Shown: positions 1 through 12,638 of the stretch, one piece after another | Layout: the number at the start of each line of letters is the position of its first letter | Numbering within the stretch: position 1 is the first letter of the stretch | DNA from: Pyronema omphalodes | Taxonomy: Eukaryota > Ascomycota > Pezizomycetes > Pezizales > Pyronemataceae | DNA length: 64,000 bases | Direction: 5' to 3' | Assembly: GCA_024516155.1 (NCBI GenBank) | Contig: JAJJXM010000062.1 | Coordinates: 1 to 64,000 of the forward strand | Notes under the pieces: model-generated | What the model was told of the DNA's origin: nothing | Databases searched by the model: none | The model's input: the letters and a program-made list of their open reading frames with translations, nothing else | Program-made: the position numbers and the translations under genes

Positions 1-378
1 ATGGTATTATTAGTGATTTGTTCGGAATGATCTGGAAGGCGGACAGTGGTGGGACACAGCAATAACAGCCGTTGTAGCCGCCGGCGACTTTCGGCAAACT
101 ACAGATGCCCTAGCAGATGGAAAGAAACATGGTTGCACTTACTGAGTAACATTCGGCTGCAATCCGTCCGAGCAAACACAGGCATAGAAAAGGTTATCAG
201 GGAAGCACTCATTAGTAATCGCAGTCTTTTGGTTGTCTGCGCAGAGGGCAGGACACTGGGCGACCTGTGCTCTGCACCAGACTCTACGAGTAGCTAGAGC
301 GACATTTGAGACGTTGAAGGCAGCGTTTGCAACGGAGGCACTGAGGACAAGAACGGTGGTGAGGGCGAGGGACTTCAT
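1..378 (-). CDS. Small secreted Cys-rich protein, DUF7707-like (5' part only)
   Basis: The start codon is at 378. Residues 1-19 form a classic signal peptide ending in Ala-Asn-Ala, so the product should be secreted. The mature part begins FNVSNVALATRRVWC and has regularly spaced Cys residues ending in CVCSDGLQPN. This is the pattern I associate with the fungal DUF7707 family of small extracellular proteins of unknown function (family recalled, not searched). Exon 1 runs 378-143 and ends in phase 2 at a GTAAGT donor. The remaining 142 bases have no good coding continuation, and a CTAAT branch-like motif lies near base 11. The intron therefore probably runs off the window and the C-terminal exon is outside it. 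The span given includes that partial intron. Confidence 0.6.
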
Positions 379-1570
379 TGTTGTGATGGTGGTTGTGGGT
401 GGGGTGTTTAGGGGTTGGACTGGCTCTGGATGGTTGGACGATGGGTTGAAGAACGAAGGCAGAGAGGCTGAAAGAAGAGGAGTTAATAAATGTCAACAAG
501 GCGATCGTCGGATATGAATCCAAGGATATATTGGGGAAAGGAAGGACGCGCGGGCTAGACAGAAAGAATGGCGAATGATTTGCGGGCTGGGGAAATGCCA
601 ATAGATAACTCTAGCACCACATACCTTAGTCAAGCGAATGAATATCGAGTTAAGTAAATAGCGAATGTATTTAGGTCTCTCGGACGATCAGGATTAAATG
701 GGTCTGAGGAGGCTGGCTGGCTGGCTGGCTGGCTGGTGTTGAGGGTTATGTATATATCCACAGAAGGTAAACGAAGGACTTCTGCACCGACTGGTAGTGG
801 TTATGGAAGACGGAGGGAGGAGTGAGAGGAGTGTATCTAGCGTGGTGATATCAGCCGACTGTAGCGGCTCTAGACATCGAACTAACTGCCTCTTCAGGGT
901 CTTTGGGGAGTTGGATCTAAGCTAAAAGAAGGCTAGACTCGGCTGCGGAATAGTTAAAGGGGAGGGTGAAGGGGGAAGACATGGGTGGAGTATCCTGGTG
1001 AGCCATCAATGGGGCTAACTACAATAAGGTTAAGCACAGTGTGGATTATGGCTAGTCAGACTCTGGAGTAAGACGAATGCGAGAAGTCGGCGATAGTGTA
1101 AATTAATCGAACGCCTCCAAAGACGATTGTACACTGTCACAAATGACAGAATTCACCAGTTTGCTTTATATTACAGAGTGCGAAAGCAGTAAGCAAGGGA
1201 ATTTACGGATAAAGACCAAACAAAAGATACACGAGGGATAAGACCTGCGAGACCGTTCTGCAACAACAGTTCAAGATTTGTTTTCTTCAGCTGTCTGTAT
1301 CAAAATATTTCTGTGACACATTCCTATTTAAGCTTCGCGGAACGGGGACTGAGGAATTAAATTCTTCCCCACAGAAAATGGATAAAATGATCCGGAAAGT
1401 CCGTGGAAATGTTGACTTTCCGTATGTATGTATGTATGTACACATATGTAGAAGAGCACGCGCGCTCCGTATCCACCGTCAATCCATCATAACCATACAG
1501 GAAGTTCAGCGTACCGGTCATTCGTCGATCATGTTTCGTCTTTACTCGTCCGGAGGTCCTTAGATTTTCC

Positions 1571-1658
1571 GAAGTGACCATGAAGTGACCATGAAGTGAC
1601 CATGAAGTGACCATGAAGTGACGACAAGGTGACAACGGAGTGACAACAAAGTGACGAC
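1571..1658. repeat. 11-bp minisatellite
   Basis: About eight tandem copies of an 11-base unit. The first four are identical (GAAGTGACCAT). The following ones drift (GAAGTGACGAC, AAGGTGACAAC, GGAGTGACAAC, AAAGTGACGAC). Related AAAGTGAA words continue to about 1710. The unit is not a multiple of three, so a coding role is unlikely even though both strands stay open for a while. Confidence 0.85.
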
Positions 1659-4186
1659 AAGGTCTAATAAAGTGAACAATAAAGTGAATGAAACAATGAA
1701 TAACAAAGTGAACAAAAGCGCGCTTTATATAGATACATTTCAGTATGTACAATTCCTCAGCACAGTGTACAAACACGATCGACAAAAAGTGATCTCGTCC
1801 GGCCGGTACTGCGCAGCGCGGGCAACTGCAGTGATCCAGTCACCAGTGAGTGAGCCATCCAGCCAGTTCAGTCAACCAGCCAACCATCCAGCGAAGAAAA
1901 AAAAATCCTATTCCGGAAGCCGGATCGGACCAACACGAGAACTTCCCAAAACATCTCTAGAGTCCACCATGACCGTGCGGAAAGACGGAGTCCGGAGAGA
2001 ATTCTAGCTCGCGACTGTTGTAGGTATTTAGCAACTAGCTCGTACATAGCTCGTACATAGCAGCTAGCTCGTCGGGCGAAGAACTAGATTTTCTTTCCGT
2101 CGTGTGGTGACCATAAATAATTAACCAAGAAAAGAACTACACCATGATTAATCACTGCGGTGTAGATACTTAGGTAGATACATAGAATGGATATTGGATG
2201 AACCGTAAACAAGAACTACACCATATGAATCCAAACCTCATCTTCTCTTCTCATCCTCCCAGCCAAAAAATAAATAAAAGTGCAATAAACCGCTAAACGC
2301 TAAACTCCAAAAAAAGTACCAGCACAATGCAAGCCGTAAAGCCTACATACTAAGTCCGAAGCAAAGCTAGCAAAGCTAGCAAAGCGCAGAGTGCAAAGCA
2401 AGCATCTCATGTATCATGCGTGACCGTTACAACCTACATACAATCATCATCATCATCATCAAGTGCAGTTACAAATAATGCATCTACCATCCCCAGGTTT
2501 CTCTTATACGGTACATAATATCATAAGATAAGTGCATATCAATATATAGAAGGAATAACAATAATCATAAAAACAGAATTTGAATCCTGCTGTATCTACG
2601 CATCATGAAAAAGATGAGAGTTACGTAGCATAGCATAGCATAGCATATGTAAAGTACAGTACAGTAAAAGACTACGAGCACACTACAGTTCAAGCGACGA
2701 CCCTACGATACGATACGACGACCATACGATACAAGATGAGATGAGATGAAAGATGAAAGCTGAACATGCGCACGATAAAAAAAAAGATATTCCCGAGCCT
2801 TTAGAATCTTGGAATGTTAGATAGATAGAAGCCGATATTTACCTCCTGTGCACGTCTGTTGCTTGTGTGATGTATCATGTATGTATGTACATTTTACATA
2901 GCCCTTTGCTTTGCTTTCCGACAATCTTTTTTCTTGGGTCTGGAATCTGGGTCTATCATCGGATCTGCCATTGGGTCTATCATCGGGATGATGCTAAATA
3001 TTATATTCGGTTAGGACATGCCTGTATGTGTATGTATACATATGGCGGATACTGGGGGTATAGAATCATATGGTGGATGATATGTATATGTATACATAGG
3101 TCGGTTGCTTGGTTGCTTGATCGGTTTCTTGGTTTCTTGGTTTCTTGGTTTCTTGGTTTCTTGGTTTCTTGGTCGGTTGCTTGGGTTTATTAGTTTATTA
3201 GTTTCCCGATCGGACCGGGCGTTTCAAAAACTCAGTACCTAGTACCCCGGACGCGACCGGGACCGGCTTTAGTAAACTTTTAAACTTTTAAAACTTTTGA
3301 ACCGAACCGCAACACCATGGCTACCAAACTATGGCACGGCGGTAGTTGTAACTACAACTACTAACAACCCGGGGTTTGGATATTAAAGTTTGCCACTGCT
3401 ACTGCTACTGCTACTGCTATGTCTACTGCTAATTCTGGAGCTTCGGGATCTTAGCTACACCATATATATGTAGGGGGCTTGTGGTTTATGGAAAGGAAGC
3501 ATCCAGCTTCGGCTTCAGATAAAGTTGATTGTAGATTATAGATTATGGATTACATGGTGTTAATGATTGATATTAAGGTTAAGAGCACTAATCTTAACTG
3601 GGGATTGTAGATCTGTATATCTGTATATCTGTATATCTATCTGTATATATATATGTATATATATCTGTAGCTATAGGGCTACCACAGGGCTGTTATAGAA
3701 AGCCTAGATAGAAAGCACACAACGGGAACCCGCATCTCCTCGATCGATATCAAACTATACCAGTGAACCATGCAGCCATACATACAAATTATAATCATAA
3801 TCATAATTAATCGATCAACTGTAACTAACCGTATAACCATGTATGATGTAACCATATACCCATATAACCGTACCATGTAACTGTAACAACTAACCGTACT
3901 GTGTAACTGAGCACATAACTGTATCATAACCTAACCTAACCAAACCAAACCAAACTGTATATAGGAGAACCTGAAAGATTGAAGATGAACAATTAGAGCT
4001 TCTGTATATGTACCTGTTGATACTTATTATTTATATGTAGTCATCATCTGATGTTTTCTATCTTGTTGATGGATAGCACATCAGTACATCTAGCTACCGC
4101 CGTTAGTATAATTATACTATGATGCTATAGTGATAAAATTCTGTAGTGCTGCAAAGCCTGCAATGCTAGAATGCTACATATATAAG

Positions 4187-4206
4187 CCCCCCCCCCCCCC
4201 CCCCCC
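4187..4206. repeat. Poly-C tract (20 C)
   Basis: Uninterrupted run of cytosines just before the 9/18-bp minisatellite. On the minus strand it forms the Gly-rich tail of the open frame that runs through the repeat array. Confidence 0.9.
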
Positions 4207-4240
4207 TCTCCCTTCCCTCCTCCCCATACCATACTAAACC

Positions 4241-4826
4241 GATTTTCTTCACCTTCGGCACCTTCTTCACCTTCGGCACCTTCTTCACCTTCGGCACCTT
4301 CTTCACCTTCGGCACCTTCTTCACCTTCGGCACCTTCTTCACCTTCGGCACCTTCTTCACCTTCGGCACCTTCTTCACCTTCGGCACCTTCTTCACCTTC
4401 GGCACCTTCTTCACCTTCGGCACCTTCTTCACCTTCTTCACCTTCGGCACCTTCTTCACCTTCGGCACCTTCGGCACCTTCTTCACCTTCTTCACCTTCT
4501 TCACCTTCTTCACCTTCTTCACCTTCTTCACCTTCTTCACCTTCTTCACCTTCTTCACCTTCTTCACCTTCTTCACCTTCTTCACCTTCTTCACCTTCAC
4601 TTCTTCACCTTCTTCACCTTCTTCACCTTCTTCACCTTCTTCACCTTCTTCACCTTCTTCACCTTCTTCACCTTCTTCACCTTCTTCACCTTCTTCACCT
4701 TCTTCACCTTCTTCACCTTCTTCACCTTCTTCACCTTCTTCACCTTCTTCACCTTCTTCACCTTCTGTACTTTCTGTACCTTCTTCACCTTCTTCACCTT
4801 CTGTATCTTCTGTACCTTCGGCACCA
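4241..4826. repeat. 9-bp / 18-bp composite minisatellite
   Basis: About 585 bp built from the nonamer TTCTTCACC. In the proximal part (about 4241-4490) it alternates with TTCGGCACC to give an 18-bp higher-order unit. In the distal part (about 4490-4770) the simple nonamer is repeated, and the far edge has variants with CTGTACC. An irregularity near 4597-4602 shifts the frame. Because the unit is a multiple of three, the minus strand stays open as Lys-Lys-Val and Lys-Lys-Val-Pro-Lys-Val repeats across two adjoining frames (4600-4166 and 4824-4597). There is no signal peptide, flanking domain or splice context, so I treat it as non-coding satellite DNA. Confidence 0.9.
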
Positions 4827-5437
4827 GAGCGTGCGGTATGGGTGTTATGTTACGTTGTATTTCAACTTTTGATCCACTATACTAGCGAACTATGTATGTA
4901 CCCCGACTCTGTACGTGGTTTGATCTGTTAGGCTAAGGATGGATACTGGATATAAAACATTGTTATGCTAGATATATCCGCGAGAGAGAGAGAGAGGGAG
5001 TTTGTGTGTGTGTGTGTGTAAATGCATTCCATTTCCACATTCATTATCGCATTCACTACCACCTCCATATCCACCTCCATATCCACATCCACATCCACAT
5101 TCTTCGCATACCTCTAGGAAGAGTAATATATTCCGCCGCCTGCATAACCCCAGCGAATAATTAATAGATAAATAAATAAATAAACAATATTAAAACCCCA
5201 TGAATAACAATAATGCTAGTATGGCTAATGAAACGACTAAGGTTATTGACTATATATATATATATATTCTAACCTAACCTAATCACCAATATATATATAC
5301 ATGTAATCTAATCACTTTTTAAAGATATATGTATACAAGAGAGGATGTGGTCTGTTCCGGCCTACGGCCGGTCCATTGTGTTGCCCCTACAAATCGAACC
5401 GTTGGTACACAACTCCAACTGTTGATAAACTGGTTAC

Positions 5438-5481
5438 TCGTGCCTAAAGATGGTGGCTAGCGCCACCATCTTTAGGCACGA
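5438..5481. repeat. Perfect 20-bp inverted repeat (hairpin)
   Basis: The left arm at 5438-5457 (TCGTGCCTAAAGATGGTGGC) is the exact reverse complement of 5462-5481, separated by the four bases TAGC. A smaller palindrome (CCGGCC-TAC-GGCCGG) lies about 80 bp upstream near 5358. No gene lies next to it, so it is not an obvious terminator for a recognised transcript. Confidence 0.9.
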
Positions 5482-6980
5482 ACATATAATGTGACGTGTT
5501 TCGACTATATATATGATGTGATCTTAAGAATCTGAAACTCGCCTATGATTCCCGCAAGAGCAGCCTGGGATAAACAATATTCCTAGTGATGCAGTTGATG
5601 TTATCCTGTGACAGCAATATTCTGGCATGTTTCCTCTGCCTGACCCTTCACAGATATGTGCTGGAACACAAAGTTCATTGGGGTAAGCAGAAGATATTTT
5701 CTTGCCGATTGGAGGATTTGTCGAGTAATTTCACCTCTACAATATATCATGGGTTGTAACTTCAGGACAATAACTCTCGAATTCTTGACCAGCCACTTCT
5801 GTATTGAGAGGTTTCTGCACAATCACCAGTTTTTCGATTTGATTTCAATTTCTTGGGCCTTGCCAAACTCAATATTATGACGTATCGTACAGTCTTGATA
5901 TATATCGGAGGCTCTAACTTTTACCCCAGGATCTCGCTGGGAATCGTCCCAGAGCGTACATGATATCTTGGGCCTGTTGTCACCCTTATTCCTTATGCTG
6001 GTTTTGCTTCTCGTCTGTACATTTGGAGCCCTGTTTGCTCTTTTTCCACTGGCCTCTCTGAACTCGCCTGTCTCCTCTCTCCTCACTGAACTGTTCTTCC
6101 ACTTATCACCTGGCCTCTGCCTTCAACGTTACCACATTGTTTCTACTCCCTTTCTGCCCTTCTTCCTCTCTGTCTTTTCACTCGTATTATTTCTTCTTCA
6201 GCTTTTACATCACAGTTCATCTTTCTCACTTTGCCCATCCTTCCTCCATTCATGTACATATGTGTCTGTCTTTCATGTTTTTTTTTTTAATTTTTCTTTT
6301 TCTCATTGTGCAGCATTAACTTTCATGTTGATTCAGAAAGACTTTATGCATATTCTAAGATTCGATCAGTGCTCCTCAGCCTGTTCTCATTCTTTCCGAG
6401 TCATTTTTTGATATCCTCGTGATGTTTCTGAAGCTCAGTCTCAGTAATGGGAAATCCTCCTTGGGAGGCTTCAAAACGTTCTCTGCTTCCTTCCACTGTT
6501 TTTCTGCCTTCAGCCTATTCAAATCCGCTTTATATATCTCCTCACACAGTGTGTCAAGATTCTCCTCAATAAAACCGCAGTTGCTTAACTTCATCTGTTA
6601 GCGTCTCGTCGACTGTATCTGCAGCATGCGGCAAAGGTCACAGGTGTCCGTATATTTTATCCGGCCAACCATTAACAGCTCAATTGCATCATGAGTTGTA
6701 TCAAAGGTGCGAAGTGGTTCGGGATTGGAAAGGCGAATGGGATCTGTGCCCAGGCAGCCAGGAGAGCAGTCTTATATGTTTCCCATCGAATCTGTTCCGG
6801 TTGCCACGGTTGCCGGTTTTACCATCCCGCTATGTATTGCCGAAGCTTTTGAATTGCCGCCCGACAGCCAGAGGAGTTCACGTTTAAATTAGTCTGAAAT
6901 TACATCATCACAGCTTTTAATAATAACGCTATACTGTATCCGGTAAATAACTAAAATATACCTGCTTATATAGTAAAAAA

Positions 6981-7160
6981 GGCGACTAAAAACCTCTAAA
7001 TCACTTTCTGCAGACGCTATTCCATTTCAGGTGCGTACTAAAACATCTGCTTATAGTATTCTGATGAAAAGGCGACTAAAAACCTCTAAATCACTTTCTG
7101 CAGACGCTATTCCATTTCAGGTGCGTACTAAAATATCTGCTTATAGTATTCTGATAAACT
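6981..7160. repeat. 90-bp tandem duplication
   Basis: Two adjacent 90-base copies (6981-7070 and 7071-7160) that differ at only a few positions: AAACATCTGC versus AAATATCTGC, and the last bases of the unit. The preceding 30-40 bases (about 6940-6980) look like the degenerate end of a third copy (CTAAAATATACCTGCTTATATAG). The copies stay open in one frame but without a recognisable product. Confidence 0.9.
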
Positions 7161-10019
7161 CAAAAGAAGACAAAAAATACACAGAATCTACCTTAGTATA
7201 TATAAATGATACCGAAAATCGGGATTCAAGTTATACATAAGTACCTATGGCCAATGATATATAGGTTCTTGATCGAAATCCTGTAATAATAGAGATGGGG
7301 GACGATACTGTAGTGAGTTAGTGATTCTAATTTCTCGGTGAAGTACCAGTCTTGATCGCCATCATCTTCGTCATCATTGCTCGGAAAAAGTAAAAGGGGT
7401 TGAAAATATTGAGGAAAGAAAAATATTAAAATTAGATTTTGATGTACATATCCTGATCCCGATTCAAATCAACGGCCAACGGTCAACGGTCAACCGACAT
7501 CTCATATCTCATACCCCAATCCTAGAGCGAGTATAAACTCATGATACAGAGTCTCTAGAGTCTGATGTATATATATATAAAAAAGAAACTGGGGATATTA
7601 ATGAGTGAAGAATCTGATAAGAGAAGCTGGTTTAATAAATTCTTTTTGTTCTTTTACTGCTATTCTTGTTCTGATTTATGTTTGTGTAACGTGTTTATGT
7701 TTGTGTTTGGATAATGTCATCGGGTCATTAATTATTTGTACATGTGTATGCAGATGCTGGTTTATGGATAAGCTCGCCTTGTTTACTCTTTCTTTTTCTT
7801 TTTCTTTGTCTTTATCTTTTTCTTTTTCTTTCTCTATCACAAGCAAATAGCCCGGAATCAGAACCTCATATCATATCATGTCATGCATGTCAAGACAGCA
7901 ATCACGAGATAGAAACCCAGATATAAACACAGCACCTTACGAAGAAGAACATGTATACCCAAACCCCAGTGCACAATCCCAGCGAGCCCTGAGGACCCAG
8001 AATATCCCTGGGGTAAATTTTTGATCCATTATCAGGCCCGCCAGAAAATGGAAATGGAAATGTTAAAACCTGAGAATCGTCAAAAAAAAGTCGTCAGCAC
8101 TGAGCAAAATACATATGCTAGAAAAAAATACGTCGTAATCATAGGTCCAGAGGTTTGGAAACGGTAATGGAAGAATAAATCTGTCAATATATATATATAT
8201 ATATGCCTAAGCTGTAATAATTCAACTTAACGGATACACGGGACTGATATATATTATTGTCTACTAGGCTATTCTATGGTATCCTATGGTGCCTGTCAAT
8301 AATATATTATCCTACGGTATGGTGGCTCACCTTATATATTTTAACCTGGGTATCTCACTCTACATACATATCCTATGTATCCTATGTATCCTACATCCAT
8401 CCCACCTACATCCATACTATACCGTTATACCATCTACCATCATATAGCATCATTTACAGTAGCACCCTCCACCCTCCAGCTCCATGGCTGCGGAGCTACA
8501 GTAGAGCCAGACCGTGTTCCCCGTGTTTTCTAGAATCCATCGGTTACCGGATATATCTGCAGCATTTCAGAATTGAAGCTATGTACCCACCGTAAGTTGT
8601 AATGGTATATATGTTTGCTAGAAATAGTGGCCAGTGGTGTTGGATTGTTTGTAAGTGGTATACGTTATAACTACTTAAGGATGCTATGTGATTGTTAATG
8701 AAGATGAAGATGGGGATTAAGATAGGGATGGGGATGGGGATGCTATATATATAATGTTTGTTTTTGATCGGAATCATGATGGGATTATAAGATGGCATGG
8801 CATTATGATGGCATTATGATGGTTATTGCATTGCATTACGTTGCGATGTGATATGATGAAATGTCAATATGGAGATGAGATGAGAATGAGAATGACAATG
8901 AGAATATTAATGAGTCTATCATTATGAATTCGATATGGATATACCGTATACACAGACAATTTCACCGCAGAGTTCTAGATATAACTGTGCCAAAGTTGGT
9001 GCTTGTCACGACTCACGAGTACATATCATGAGCTCACAACTACTATGAGTCTGCGACTGCGCCTCTTTTTTTTATACCCGGGATCCGGATACCTCACACC
9101 GCGTGAATCTAGAGCATCTGGAGTATCTGAAATTCCTTCTAAAATTCCTTCTAGAATTTCTTCTAGGTCCATCCATGGATCCACTTATCCAGTCTACTGG
9201 GCACGAGTACATACAACCCCCCGTCTCACACTCCCCCGCCCCCCGCCTCACCAACCAACCCCCCGTCGCCATGCCCGCCATGCCTACCATGCCCACCATG
9301 CCCAGCCTAACCCGACCTGACGCGTCAACGGTAACAATGATTGGCCCGGCCAGCCAGGATTCCCAAGTATGCCCAATATCATTCCAAGTTACATACGCAT
9401 CGCATGATCGATCATCGCACCAAGTTAAAGATCTGATCCGGTATCCAACAAATCTTTAGTTACGACTTTCCCACTGTATTGTGGTGACTACAGTACTGAG
9501 TACGGCGATTCGGTGAATATATACGGCGACTTACTACGGTTACTACATACGGAGATTACGGTGGATACGGTGCCTACGGCATACGGTGACTACATACAGA
9601 AAGATTTCGCGTCCACCTCCGCGTTCATAGTGATCTTCAGGAACGCTTCACAGACGAACGACTTATGATCTTGGGATAGAGATCGGTGATAGTTAAGACT
9701 ACACACCACGACAAAAGATACCGGATATCAGGCAGCTTCGACAGCAATATACAGCGACACAGCGACACAGAGCGGCATAAAGCGGCATACACAATCTTTC
9801 TGCGCTGAATTATATACACCTATACACCTATACAACTACACAGCTTCTACAGCTTACATACCGATATCTATAGCCAGCGACCTAGCGACGACTACAACAG
9901 CGGATAGGCGACAACGGACAGCGAACAACGAACAACAAGACTTAAAGCTTCAACACCAGTTTCCGCACTTTCAACATCATCACCTATACCACACCCATTC
10001 AGCATCACCTTCCACAAAA

Positions 10020-11088
10020 ATGTCCCCAACCCCTACCAACCGCACCCCAAGTTTCCCCGCCTCTCTTTCCAATGCTCTAAAACGGCGGTCTACATCCTCC
10101 TCTACGGTTTCTCGGAACTCGGTGCACTCGGTTATATCTACAACATCCCACACCAGTAGTAACCTCGGAGAGCTACAACACTTGCCACCTATTCCAATTA
10201 CTCTCGAAGACCACACTGAAATACCGGGGAAGTTAACAGCAGGGTTATGGGCTAGAAGTGCGGCCGTGGTGGATTATACAGTTGTGGAGGGGACTGGGAG
10301 TAGGTTGGGAGGATTTGGGGGGTTGGCTGCTGGTAGGGGAATATCGAGAGGGGCTTTTGTTAGTTGGACTTGTGAGATTGTTACTTTTGAGGTATGTGGG
10401 ATAGGGTATCTAGGAGGGTGAAGGGGGGGGGGGGGGGGGTGGAGGAGAGGAAAACAGGAAAACAGGAAGGCCGAAGAGTGGGGTGATGTAGAAGGGAAGG
10501 CTGAGACAAAGTGGTTGCGTTGGATAGGATAAGGATAGGCTGGAGTTATCGGCCGAACCTTAAGCTTCAGCTCCAGCTCTGGATCATCTCTTCTCTCCCT
10601 TCTGTCTAACCCGTCCACCAGCCTTGCCAATCCCCCCACATCTATGAAACAACAAGCTAACATAACCAACCCCATAGGGCGCTCGATTCACAGTCCGTAA
10701 ACGCTATGCTTCCTTCTACCAACTCCGTATAGCCCTAAAAGCTACATTCCCAAGATCGGTCCAGTACCTACCAGCACTACCGCCTAAAAGTTTGATTTCG
10801 AAATTTAGACCAAAGTTTCTGGAAACTAGACGTCAGGGCTTGAGCTACTTTTTAGAGTAAGTCTTTTTTTTTTGCCTTTCTGTGCCGGTTTGTTTGAGAA
10901 TTACGAGGAGTGGGGTATCTGTCATCCAGGAATCTCAAGGCCAATGGGATGTAATATACACACAGAAGGAGAAAGAGTGAATTTTTTTTTTCATCAGATA
11001 CTAACTCGATTCTAGGAGTGTATTATTAAATCCTGAATTCGCTGGAAGCCCGATAGTAAAAGATTTCTTATTACATTCTGACAATTAG
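10020..11088 (+). CDS. YPT35: PX-domain protein, Ypt35-like
   Basis: Exons 10020-10391, 10678-10856 and 11016-11088 (stop TAG at 11086-11088) give 207 aa. Donors are GTATGT and GTAAGT, acceptors are CATAG and CTAG, a CTAAC branch site lies before exon 3, and all phases close. The N-terminal 65 residues are Ser/Thr-rich. The rest is a phox-homology domain: RFTVRKRYASFYQLR, then LPALPPKSLISKFRPKFLE with the Pro-rich loop, then RRQGLSYFLE and LNPEFAGSPIVKDFL. In yeast, Ypt35 is an endosomal PX protein that binds phosphatidylinositol 3-phosphate and recruits Vps13 to membranes. The short length and domain order match that family. Family assignment is strong; the Vps13-recruiting motif was not verified. 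Confidence 0.85.
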
Positions 11089-12638
11089 GCCACTTAACTA
11101 TTGGGTAGTGAGGGGTGAGGGGTGGAGGCGGAGGTGGAGGTGGAAGAAGTAAGGGAAGAGAGAATATGGGAGGCGGAGATACGATGAGATGAAAGATACT
11201 TAAAGATACCACCACAATGCCTCTGTTTTTTTTTTATGGGTTTTATGCAGGATGATTAAGGCGTTTTTTTTTTTTGGAATTGATATTGATATGGGATTCG
11301 GTAATGCGGGGGTTTTTTTAATATTCTTTTATGGTTCTCTGGATAGTGGCTGAATATCTTTTTTTTTATTATTATTGTTTTTGTTATGGAATAATGGTAT
11401 GATATGATATTATATGATAGATGCTTTTTTGAAAAAAAAAAAAAAAAAAATTGGGGAATTGCATTTTGACTGGTTCAACGGTTGGGCGGTTGGATGAGTT
11501 ACAGTAATATCCAAATACCTTTCCTAGCGGTGTTTCGAAGTAAATACTTCTCTTTCCCATCTTGTATGAATTGTGTAGAAAAAATTACTTAAATCTCAAA
11601 TCCCTCCCCTCCCCAATCGGTTCCTATATCACCAGTAAGTGAGTTGAGTTATGGTATGTGTAAATAATAACCCTTATTTCATCAATAACTCCTAATAACC
11701 CTCAGTGATCCTCAATGATTCGAGCGTGGTTCGCTTTGAAGTATTTGCTCGTTTTGTTTTGTTTTATCTACCTCTCTACAGGTTGAAGAAAATTATGTAG
11801 GAGGCCCATGTGTAATTTATTTTATCTATTCATCAATCTATTTTAAACATCTATCTATTTTATACATCTCGGGCACTATATTCATTTACAATCTATTCCA
11901 TCTACAATCTACAATCCATCTAATGTGCTATGTTCATCTACAATCTCTTCTAGCTCTATTCATCTCTTCATCCCTTCATCTCTTCATCTCTTCATCCCTC
12001 CATCCATCATCACTCACGTCGCGTGCTTTCCATCCCTTTTCTATTTTTTTTTTCCTTTTTTTAAAACCCAAAACCAAAACCAAAGCTAAACTCAAACCAA
12101 AATCAACACCTCCGTCGCCACCGCCGGAACAACTATAACTCCCCGAAACTATCAGAAGATACAGAAATTTAGGGAAATAGAAAATTTTCGAAGATATTGT
12201 TGGAGATATAACTCCTATACATAAGAACAACGGATCACACACGCATACATACCGTATACAGCACCATACATATATTAGGCCCGTACATACACACGCCAAC
12301 CCGTACCGCGCGCCCTCCGACCGCGCACACACCAACCCCATCAACCCGCCCGCGCCCACCAACCAACCCACCCGGTACCTCATAAACCCACGAAGTCACC
12401 GAACAGTTCGCCCGCCCACCCACGCGCCTCCTCCGCGCGCGTGCTCCTATTCTATAATCCGCTTAGGAGTCTTACCTCCTACCTTACCTTGCCTTACCTA
12501 TCCACCTCACCTTCCTCAACTCTACCTTACCTTACCTTACCTTACCTTGTCTTTACCCAACCTACAACCCCCACGATTCACGGCACATAGCACAGCACAG
12601 AGAAAACCGCATATGCGCAAAACAAGAGAAACATAGAA
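11089..12638. other. Spacer between Ypt35-like and SAS4-like genes
   Basis: Holds many short A or T homopolymers (11229-11455). From about 11900 it becomes pyrimidine-rich (CATCTCTTCAT-type repeats, CTTACCTTACC runs), typical of a fungal promoter and 5' leader for the downstream gene. No gene seen. Confidence 0.6.

Larger units (their letters stand above)
379..10019. other. Long gene-poor spacer
   Basis: About 9.6 kb with no gene model I can defend. Open frames here are short, overlap on both strands, and contain low-complexity or no recognisable motifs. The stretch holds several simple repeats (listed separately), many TA-rich dinucleotide runs, and telomere-like AACCTAACCTAA fragments near 3930 and 5268. 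The part 5600-6900 has slightly more protein-like frames on the minus strand, for example 6594-6376, which is Lys/Glu-rich. These are interrupted by stops and could be the remains of an old mobile element. I could not assign a family. Confidence 0.5.

Noticed and set aside
1357..1785. 142-codon minus-strand frame over the 11-bp minisatellite
   Set aside because: Open only because the repeat lacks stops; the 11-bp unit cycles through frames and there is no domain.
4166..4824. Lys-Val repeat proteins on the minus strand
   Set aside because: Simple-sequence translation of a 9-bp satellite; no flanking domain, no start context, broken into two frames.
5600..6900. Transposase or LINE remnant
   Set aside because: Minus-strand frames look slightly protein-like but no catalytic motif or terminal repeat could be identified; kept only as a remark in the spacer entry.
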